This document shows positions 17,939 to 25,978 of a stretch of 25,978 nt of DNA, piece by piece (position 1 is the stretch's first letter; each line of letters begins with the position of its first letter). The stretch is from positions 1 through 25,978 of the forward strand of contig JAYMSP010002150.1 of assembly GCA_036897095.1 (NCBI GenBank), in the 5' to 3' direction. The position numbers and the translations under genes were made by a program. The DNA is from Plantago elongata. Its lineage: Eukaryota > Streptophyta > Magnoliopsida > Lamiales > Plantaginaceae. The notes under the pieces were generated by a model that was not told where the DNA came from, did no database searches, and saw only the letters and a list, made by a program, of their open reading frames with translations.

Positions 17939-19278
17939 TGGTGGATCAGATTTTTTTTCTTTTTCTCAGGTTTGTTTTTGCTCACCCGGAATGATTGATG
18001 ATATTGCTAAGGCTGTGTTTGGTTTGCAAGTAAGTGAATAGTGAATTAAGCTGGTCAACGTTTTTACGAATTTATGAGATTGGATGTAATTGTTGATCTC
18101 GGAGAATTCATATGCAACTTAGACATCCTGCAGGGGTCCCTGTGTAATTTTTTCCAAAAACAATTGTATAAAGAATTGAAAATCTTGATCAGGTTATGCT
18201 TGTATTGTTGTTGTATCTGTGTTTATGCAGGTATGTGGTATTTCGTCAGTGAATACTCTAGACATATGACATGTGTTAAACTGCTAATGATTATTTAAAG
18301 GAAGTTGTTCCTCAGTCGGGATTGGTGATCTGTGATAGTGGAACATAAGGTAAGAAATTTCTAAATCTTGATGGTATTTCAAATTTAAAGTATATCCTTA
18401 TAATTAGTGGATTAGTTGCAAACTTATTGAGCATAACTGCATAAGTCATATATGTGATGATTATAGGCGGGTTTACTTTGATAAAAATATCTTGCATTCT
18501 CTACAATGACAATTATGATATTCTAATTTTTTGATTTGTCCTAATGTTTCACATTAGATATATTATTTAAATGATACCACATAAACATAAGTCATGTGTG
18601 ATTGTTGGAAATATCACAATTTATTTTTGGATATATGGATCTAGGTGAAATATGCCAACGGGAGTAATGTGTGAAGAAGCATATAATAAGGGTACATGGA
18701 CATTTACATCCTTTTTTTTCTCTGACATTTCAAAACTTTGGCAATTACACCTAACACCCTTAGATGACTTTCGATTCCTATCATTTTAAAAATTACGTTT
18801 GGATCTATTCTTCAATTAAAATATTAACTTGGTGCGAAATGATTAATTTTCCCATCTAATAAAACATTTCTTATAAATTAAATAACTAAACTAAGGAGCA
18901 TAATAATTTAGTAAGTTTTATTAGGATAGAGCAGGTATAATACTCCTACTCAAGTTCAATTATGTTCTAATCCTTACTAAACATTGTACGAAATTGAAGA
19001 ATTAGTTCATGAAATTAATAATCGAACTGAAATTGGAAATTTTTAACGTAAGGAACCCTAGTTTATTTAATTTATCAAATCTTTTTATACAGTGAAGGTA
19101 TGTGTATGAAACCTAAATACAGAAGGACAATCGGTTTATTAACTAAATGGAAGTAATTAACGAAAAGAGAAAATAAAAATTGGTAATTAAAGAAAAGGGA
19201 AAAGAAAATGTAATAAGGGCATAATAGAGAAAATACATTAATTTTGTCTCTTGAGATAAAAGTTCCAACCCTTAGGTA
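17939..19278. other. AT-rich spacer
   Basis: No gene was recognised. GGCTGTGTTTGGTTTGCA at 18009-18026 resembles the end of common plant hAT/PIF MITEs, but no partner end was found. The rest is AT-rich with short frames only. CAATTACAC at 18742 echoes the motif of 17078-17177. Confidence 0.5.
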
Positions 19279-19334
19279 TGATAAACAGTCTCAGAAATTA
19301 ACTAAGTCCAAGAAGCTACGATACAATGCAAGAG

Positions 19335-20093
19335 TAGGGGTGGGATAAGGGTTCTGGTAATCCCAAACCCGTCCCAACCCTATAATATAAATTCCCAATA
19401 CGATCGGGTATTTCGGGATTGGATACCCGCAGAGTAAAATCTTGGAAATTTTATTGAGTTTACAGGTCGGGATTGGGAATCAAATATATATTCCCGAAAC
19501 CCGACAGGTACCCGAATATCTAACTATTTAGGAATGATTATATCTTTTTCTATATAATATCAAGTCATGATTCCATATAGTAAATATATGTATTTCGTAT
19601 TTTCTAGATATATAATCTTATCTGCCATTATGTTGTATATTATATGTCCATAATTATACTGTTAATTTTCATTTAAGACATATTGATCTGTACGTTGTAT
19701 CTCTAAATTACATTTGTTCACTGTAGAAAGATTTGCATTCCACGAGCTATTTTCGTACATGATTCCGTTGTTTACATTAATTTAATCATTATTGTATTGG
19801 ATGAATCTCACTCTCTCATCTTAGGCGTTTAAAGTATTCTTGACCTATACTGTATGCATGTCTTAATAAATAGCTTGAAAGTTAACTTTGATTTTTTTCA
19901 ATAAGAGTTAGTTTATGAAATAAAATTAATACATATATAAAATAATTAACCGATAGGTCAATCCGATTCCGATCCGGACTTTTGCGGGTACCCAAACATA
20001 AAGTATCCGCTATAAATAGGATTGGGATGCATAAATTTAAACTCGAATTATCGAGTACTCGAAATTTAATCCCGAATTCGTCCCGAACCCCTA
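19335..20093. mobile_element. Non-autonomous hAT transposon
   Basis: 759 bp is bounded by TAGGGGTGGGA on the left and the inverted ACCCCTA on the right. It is flanked by a perfect 8-bp duplication, TGCAAGAG (19327-19334 and 20094-20101), the hAT hallmark. Subterminal regions on both sides are rich in CCCGA, GGGTACCC and TACCCG motifs, typical of plant hAT ends. The middle is AT-rich and encodes no transposase, so it must have been moved in trans. Confidence 0.85.
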
Positions 20094-20155
20094 TGCAAGA
20101 GTCCAACTCTTCTCCAAATCCAAGAGCCTAGGATCTAATCCTGCATAAGTGACTT

Positions 20156-20171
20156 GGGGGGGGGGGGGGGG
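20156..20171. repeat. Poly-G run of 16
   Basis: An uninterrupted run of 16 G lies inside the probable minus-strand LTR, a C-run in its transcribed sense. Its length is likely to be unreliable in sequencing. Confidence 0.95.
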
Positions 20172-20858
20172 AGAAACCTTAATACTCGGCTTGCTTAAGA
20201 ACAAGCCGGACTAGAGACTTTACTCGAGAGTGATTATGAGTCGACTCTGTATAATGGTGAAGGTTATTAGCTTATAGTAAAATGAGAAGATTAAGTGAAC
20301 TTGTTGATTTACCTTGAAAAGTATGCAATATTTATAGAGATTATTCCCCATTTAGGGGTAGACTCCTTGGATTGTGTCAAGTAGAAGGCTAAGATGAAGC
20401 CAACAAGGCTTAATTAGGCCTATGGACCATAATATAGTCATAACCCATTTCTCAATTGGGCTTCAAGGTTAGATTATACATTTTGTGGGTCTCTTGAGGG
20501 CACTCTCATCCTCCTTGCCCGGGGCAGCATCCGAGGAGAATGCTTCGGATCTGGATATCTGAAACTGGTTGTGCCCTCTTCCAATGAATTCACTATGGTC
20601 TGCTTTACTTGGTTTCTCTTTAGGTTCGGTTTGTAGACTCATATGTGCTGGTTGCCTGGACCTGCTCACTTTGATCCAGATCCCCATCTTGTCACGGCAT
20701 TCTACATATTTTGGCCAGTTCCAACTCCGGTTTTCCTTAGTTCGGGTCTTTAGAGTCGGATCTCTTAGGTTCTTGCCACGTAGTACCGTGATATCTTAGA
20801 ATTCAATCCTGAACATCCAAATAACGGATTTGACATATTACCGTATTAACATTGTCAC

Positions 20859-22264
20859 TCTTTCTTTTTCAGGTTTGACTTTTAAACTTTATTATAAATA
20901 TGTATTTATTTCAGTTTATAGATTATCGTTTATCGTAAAATTTAAACTGTTAAAGATCCAAGTGTTTATATAGTATTTAAAAAGGTGGTTAAAATACGTA
21001 AATCTCCCTTCCAAGAAATACAAATAGTTCTGTTAGCTACCTAACCAGAAATGACCTTTAAAGTGAATTCCATTTAATCCTTTTTGTCTTAGGCATTTGA
21101 TATCTTAACTTTATTTTTGTAGGATGTAATTATGTATTAACGAAACGCATGTTGACATATGCCTTTCTTTTTGGTATTTTATGGCCACCGACAGTAATTA
21201 TATTCCGGTGCTTCATAATCTATATTATCATACTAGTTTATTTTACATAATTATTAATTACTATGAAAATTGAATAAGAAGACAATTAGCTTTCATTGTC
21301 AAATTTGATTCTCATTTATCATCCGTTGAATGATGATCTTTACTCCATGATGTTGCTTTTACTTTTTGACAAAATAATTGATTTTCAAACAAAATATATA
21401 TTTCGTCATTTTCCCATGATCCAAAAGTGCATATTTAGCTTAGAACTTGTAAGCTTTCAAAATCATCGAAACATACCACTAAAATCCAGATTTATAGATC
21501 TTATATATATTTGGACAAGCAACAGGATTTCCCATAGTATGATAAGGATCTCTCACAAAATTTTCTTCCTTTAATTACGTACATTTTAAGTTTGCTTTTA
21601 ATTTTATGTTAGTTTTAATTACTCCATCAATTCCAAAATTTAATGTCTCATTAGAACGTAAAACAATGAGGATTTCTCAACTTACTCAGTATTTCAGTTT
21701 AAATAACAAATTACTCTCACACACACATATATACACAAATTCAGAAACAATTTTCACGGGAGTTGTTGTGTAACAATTTCTTTTCATAATATTCTAGCTA
21801 AACACACCAAGAAAATAGAAATAAATTTGCACAACAAAATAAAACAATAGAATAACATAATCAAAAGTACAGTTAATTTGTATTACAAATAAATTTTCAG
21901 AAATTGTGAACGGTTTGAAATACAACTAAACTGAAGTTTGAGTTCTTATACATGAAATTTCAATTTAAATTGAATTATTTTAATTGAAATTTTATCGCAA
22001 ATCGTCACTAATTTCCTTATTCGATGTAAACTAGTATCATTAATTTTTAATTCGCTATACAAAAAATATTAAAGTCACAATATTTATAATAAAAAACCTA
22101 AACACACAGCAACAAAAGCCATCAACCAGTCTTATTGAAACATTTACATACTTTCAAGATGGTATTTGCTACTCACAAATTCATGATTTTTAAGGTCAAT
22201 AAAAATGAGATAGTCTATAAAAAAATTGATTTTTCAATTAAATATTAAAATTCCATATTCTTTA
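20859..22264. other. AT-rich spacer
   Basis: No gene recognised. Frames at 21296-21574 and elsewhere are AT-driven without domains. ACTCCATCAATTCCAAAATTTAATG at about 21621 faintly resembles a mariner MITE end, but without a partner. Confidence 0.5.
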
Positions 22265-22555
22265 TATTAAAAATTCAGTAAATACTCACATACCCTAAAT
22301 AAAAATCCAGACAACGTAAAAAACTACAGCCCTAAATAAAAAACCTCAGACACTAAATAAAATCCACAGACAATACGTAAAAAGCTACAACCTTAAATAA
22401 ACAAACCACATGCATTGAATAAAATCCACATACCCTAAACAAAAAAAAACTCAAATAACATGTAAAAATCCACATACCCTAAATAAAAACTCACAGACAG
22501 TACGTACAAACCTCATGCACTGAATAAAATCCACATACTCTAAATAAAAAAAGTG
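22265..22555. repeat. Degenerate short tandem repeats
   Basis: Variants of AAATCCACATACCCTAAATAAAAA and CACAGACA(G/A)TACGTA recur about every 25-70 bp, with six to eight recognisable copies. No coding potential. Confidence 0.75.
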
Positions 22556-22671
22556 AAATTTTCATATCTAATGAAAAAATCGCTCTTTTACTAGACTTTG
22601 TAAATGAAAAATCATGGGAATGTAATTGGCATTTCAGTATAAAAATCATGTTATGTATCAGTTTTAATGGA

Positions 22672-22698
22672 CATGGTATTTGGAATTGAAATACCATG
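22672..22698. repeat. 10-bp perfect palindrome arms, 7-base loop
   Basis: CATGGTATTT (22672-22681) pairs exactly with AAATACCATG (22689-22698) around GGAATTG. It sits in sequence with TGTTTGGTATAAA, reminiscent of plant MITE ends. It could be part of a decayed MITE or a simple hairpin. Confidence 0.6.
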
Positions 22699-22865
22699 TT
22701 TGGTATAAATAACAATTTTTCGAGTTTTCTCATAATGTACTATAATATCCTTCCGCTATATATTTCGATTAAAATTATTACGTTTCTAAAATCTTATTAA
22801 AATGATTAAAAAAAATTGACTTATCAATAACTCTTCTTGCAACTTTATTCATGTTAGGCTATTGA

Positions 22866-22985
22866 CTTTTTTTTTTAACGTCAAAGTTGATTCGAACCCC
22901 GATCTTATATCATAAACATTAATATAAGTAACATATACCATGATCATTCGAACCCCGATCTATTTAGAATTATTATTTTAAAGCT
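22866..22985 (-). repeat. Duplicated B-box-like motif, possible SINE fragment
   Basis: ATTCGAACCCCGATCT occurs at 22890-22905 and 22946-22961, 56 bp apart. On the minus strand each contains GGGGTTCGAAT, like a tRNA/SINE B box, and the downstream end runs into TTGACGTTAAAAAAAAAA, a possible poly-A tail. No clear A box or target duplication was identified. Confidence 0.35.
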
Positions 22986-23212
22986 AGCTAACCTAAAACA
23001 CGTTAACTACTCAATGATTTAAAGAGTCATTTATGATTTTTTTTTTTTGTTAATTAATTACTATATTCATGAAATCATATGTTTGCACAAAACAAGTGCT
23101 TGATGCATGCTAATCAAATGATGATTAATTAATTATTTTAGAGATAGATGACAATTATAATATGTTTTGTTGCACGCAGATGCCATAAGAAAAAAGATAC
23201 CTTCAGCACGGT
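22986..23212. other. AT-rich spacer
   Basis: Contains a T-run and TTAATTAATTA stretches. No gene or repeat was recognised before the LTR start at 23213. Confidence 0.5.
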
Positions 23213-24615
23213 TGTTAAGAATATCTGTTAGTATTTTGATCACTCAGCAAAATGACTTATCCTAGTTTCAGAAAGGTGTTTAGTACTCTAGGTCACTTGA
23301 CCATTATAAAGAAGAAATACACCAAATAAGATAGTTTTTAGAAACCTTGTAATAGGATGTTAGGTGTCTGAATGTAATTTTTAATTAGCTCGAAGAAGAA
23401 AAAGAAGGAGGCATCCAAGTAAAGGAGAAGACCTTTTGCACCAAGGTATCTGAAGATAAAGGAGGAAAGTCTCCTCAGATTGTTGCTTCCAGAAAGTCAT
23501 GTGAAGACTTTTGTTTTGTTCAAAAAAAAAAGTCACAACAAGTTTCTGAGAAATGGAACATATGATGCTTCAGAAAGCTATATGCATCCGTTGAGACTAC
23601 ATGACGAAATATAGTACACTGCATTTAATGTTGGACATAAATGTCACTATCCTTCTGCAAAGCTCTCTGAAAAGAGATATACACATGGGGGTACTAGTTT
23701 CAAGATATGAACGGATTGAATTTGAAATATGTCTAACGAATACTATTCAGACGACTATCAAATTCACCTATAAATATCACCACTTAGAAGTTGAGAAATA
23801 CACACACGAACTACGATCATATCAACTATCAAGCAAGTATTCTCTCAAGCATTCTTACTATAATTCTCCAAGCTATTTGTTGCGACTAACAAGCTCGAGA
23901 ATTTACTAGTAGTTCTAAGTGTCCTGATCCTTCAACAAGTAGTGTAATTTGTGAAAGAGTTGAATTATTGGATAACTATCTGAGATTCATTATCTTGGGC
24001 CAGAGAACCTACCATATACTAGACAATTATATTAAGTAGTCTCATTCCTTCAAGCTCTCTGAACATAGCTGAAAAGTTATAAAGAGAAGCTTACCTGCCA
24101 ATCAACATATAACCAACACCATCAAGACGTGGAGTACAAGAAGTACTTGATTTGGGAAATCAAGGAATAACTCCAAGTGTTATCTTGAGTACCAGAAGTA
24201 CCTGGCTCTAAGAGCTGGGGAATAACTCGGGGGGGGACATTTGGTTGGGAACCATTTGTTATAGGAATCTTAGAATAGGACCAATTGTAAGAAGAACTCA
24301 ATTTTGTTCAAGTGGATTCTAGGTCTCTGAAGGCCAAGTGGATTAGTTGGAGGATTACGCCACCTCCAGATACCACTATACTTGTTGTGTCATTTACTTT
24401 ATGTATTTATATTTCAGCAACAAACACACACACGCACACACATTTACTCTTTCTAAGCACAAACTCATTTATTTATGGCATAAAGACTTCCGCTCTCTGA
24501 TTATAAGTATTAGATACCTACAAGTATTTGAGAAATCGTGTTTATCGATAAAAGTTTGAAAAGACTATTCACCTCCCCAGTCTAGTCTTTTCTTTTGACA
24601 TTATCTGGACCAACA
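23213..24615 (+). mobile_element. SIRE-like Copia 5' LTR
   Basis: It starts TGTTAAGAATATC and ends ACCAACA, 1403 bp. A TATA box (CCTATAAATATCACC) lies near 23769-23783. Two AGTAC(A/C)AGAAGTAC blocks at about 24132 and 24189 mark an internal 57-bp imperfect repeat ending in GGAATAACTC. A CA microsatellite occurs at about 24423-24442. The first 720 bp match the inverted copy at the left window edge. The primer-binding site follows two bases later. The 3' LTR lies outside the window. Confidence 0.85.
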
Positions 24616-24617
24616 AG

Positions 24618-24629
24618 TGGTATCAGAGC
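24618..24629 (+). other. Primer-binding site (initiator tRNA-Met type)
   Basis: TGGTATCAGAGC is the standard Copia PBS complementary to initiator tRNA-Met. It lies two bases after the LTR end and fixes the orientation as plus. Confidence 0.95.
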
Positions 24630-24732
24630 AGGAGGTTCTCAAGCCTTCTGCACTGAACCTCGATCCCCCAGATAGGTAAAGGTTTTTGTCGCTTTCTGAG
24701 GTCGTTTTTAATTGTGTGTTAAGTGTGTAGGT

Positions 24733-24863
24733 ATGTCTCTGAGTGATGCCCCGGTTCTTAAACCCGAGAATTACGAGAAATGAAAGAACTATATGATGCT
24801 GCATCTTAAAACAATCAGTGATGAGATGATCTATGTGTTGGTATATATTAGGTCAGATAGTAC
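24733..24863 (+). mobile_element. Start of Copia gag (fossil), interrupted by another LTR
   Basis: The sequence from ATG at 24733 resembles the N-terminus of SIRE-like Copia gag (MSLSDAPVLKPENYE). It is decayed, and it is interrupted at 24863/24864 by the inserted LTR that runs to the window end. Confidence 0.7.
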
Positions 24864-25978
24864 TGTAAGCACACGCAGCGGAATTTCAAAAAATTTTAAG
24901 ACCAACATGATAACAGTAATTTAACGTGCTTGAATAAACTGAAATCTTACTTTGTTAGCGATTCCAGTTTGTAGCTGGCAGCGTGCAACACGGGGTCAAC
25001 AGGTTCAAGATCCTCTCCAAGCAAATCCCAATCCTCGTGTGAATCCAGATTATTTGAATCTCCTCAAACCTCGGTATCCACAGGAGTTCCTTTTTATCAA
25101 AAACAACGTTAAGATGTTCTTGTAATTGGATTATGTAAAGTGTGTTTGGAAGAACAAATCAAATTCGATCTTCACTGTTTTGTCTCCTATTATTTCTTTT
25201 GTTTTTGCTCAAGAAAACTGAACAGACAGACTGTTCAAGAAACTAATAAAGACTACAGAAAGAAACTAACTGGCCAAGAATCAAAATACCATTAAGCATC
25301 CTTAATGAACTCCTAATGACATGATTAGGAAGTGGGGTGAGTGGGGATACCCACGTTCACCACTTGCTGATGGGCCAAGACCAAGTTCTTTCCTCTCTTG
25401 CTCCCTTCTTGGCCCAACCAAGTCAAGCTTCATAAATTGGACTCCAATTCCAAATTAGTCCAACTATAACATTTCATTTTAATCGTTCAAATCCAATCGA
25501 ACTAATTAAAATTATTCTTATATTATTTACAATAAATAATATTTATCAACATTCTTGATTTGGCAAAGTATTCTCCATATAGTGTGACCCATAGGGCCTT
25601 ATATATTAAGCACTAATCCAATTAAGTTCCCGGTGAAACTCCTAGACAATTTACCGGACAATATTAATATATAGGGACGTTTGTGAGGATATACAAACCA
25701 CCTGTAATGTAAGGCTCTAATAATGATATGGTCCTTTCTTTCACGAATATTCGAATAAGTCTAGAACTTGATTTCATGTCTGTTCCAATAACTTATTCAT
25801 TTCTTTCTCAATATTCTTAGTTGATCCTCGATTATATTCAAACACTATTTTAAATACATCGTAATGCATTGGCCAATGACTAACGATCAACCTAATTATG
25901 AGATGTAAAGTATTCTCTCCAATGTCTATTGAGAGGAATGAATCCTATCTTGGCTCAACTACTACTCCCATGTGCTCC
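24864..25978 (-). mobile_element. LTR inserted in the Copia gag, minus orientation, runs off window
   Basis: At 24864 the gag-like sequence stops and TGTAAGCACACGCAGCGG begins. On the minus strand the segment ends CGCTGCGTGTGCTTACA, a typical Copia LTR 3' end, preceded by R-U5-like sequence and AT-rich U3-like sequence from about 25450 on. The 5 bp before it are AGTAC; the partner duplication lies beyond the window. It may be a solo LTR or a whole element. It is younger than the SIRE-like element it interrupts. Confidence 0.65.

Larger units (their letters stand above)
19279..20858 (-). mobile_element. Probable LTR (solo or truncated) carrying a hAT insertion
   Basis: Read on the minus strand, the segment starts about TGACAATGTTAATACGG at 20858, has a TATA box CTCTATAAATATTGC (TATA at 20329-20336), a downstream C-run, and ends about TTATCA near 19279. 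This layout resembles Gypsy LTRs. Without the 767 bp of hAT element plus duplication it would be about 810 bp. No matching flank duplication, PBS or second LTR was found, so the borders are tentative. Old fossil. Confidence 0.45.

Noticed and set aside
17620-17994. 124-codon plus-strand frame
   Set aside because: Antisense shadow of the MAPR locus.

Overview
The window looks like nuclear DNA from a flowering plant, probably a eudicot. It is AT-rich, has GT-AG introns, and is packed with plant transposon families: Copia, Tat-type Gypsy, CACTA, hAT and possible MITEs. Only one intact protein gene is supported: a four-exon, 407-residue pectate lyase on the minus strand (4356-6189). A second host gene, a small MAPR/cytochrome-b5-like steroid-binding protein (17632-17938, minus), is recognisable over its full length but carries a one-base frameshift.

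Layout. 1-719 is part of a large SIRE-like Copia LTR in minus orientation; a diverged copy of the same LTR lies in plus orientation at 23213-24615. Next to the first LTR is an unidentified open stretch (720-992, minus). It is followed by GA/GGGA microsatellite, a 348-nt imperfect foldback (1405-1752) downstream of a minus-strand TATA box (1967-1974), a tRNA-Pro relic without an anticodon (2220-2288), and a CACTA transposon end (to 2799). Old Copia 3' sequence and an LTR fill about 2830-3900. The pectate lyase follows, with its own TATA box. 6400-8050 is AT-rich spacer with a small insertion flanked by a 13-bp direct repeat, a class-II tRNA-like relic and a possible Stowaway-like edge.

The middle is a nest. 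A minus-strand Copia fossil (about 8090-9387, continuing at 16661) is split by a plus-strand Tat-type Gypsy element (9388-16660) with two LTRs of about 715 bp, PBS, integrase region, a long tandem-repeat-rich 3' region, PPT and a near-matching target duplication. From 17600 on there is the MAPR pseudogene, AT-rich spacer, and a probable minus-strand LTR (about 19279-20858) with a hAT element (19335-20093) inside it that is flanked by a perfect 8-bp duplication. After more AT-rich spacer with degenerate repeats come the second SIRE-like LTR, its PBS and start of gag, and finally another LTR (24864 to the window end, minus) inserted into that gag.

The genes do not form a pathway: this is gene-poor, repeat-nested plant DNA around one cell-wall gene. 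No convincing undescribed system was found. The best leads are the promoter-plus-foldback locus at 1400-1975, the alternating 73/49-bp array inside the Tat element, and the three identical 66-bp repeats at 8656-8853. All identities were judged by eye, without database searches.
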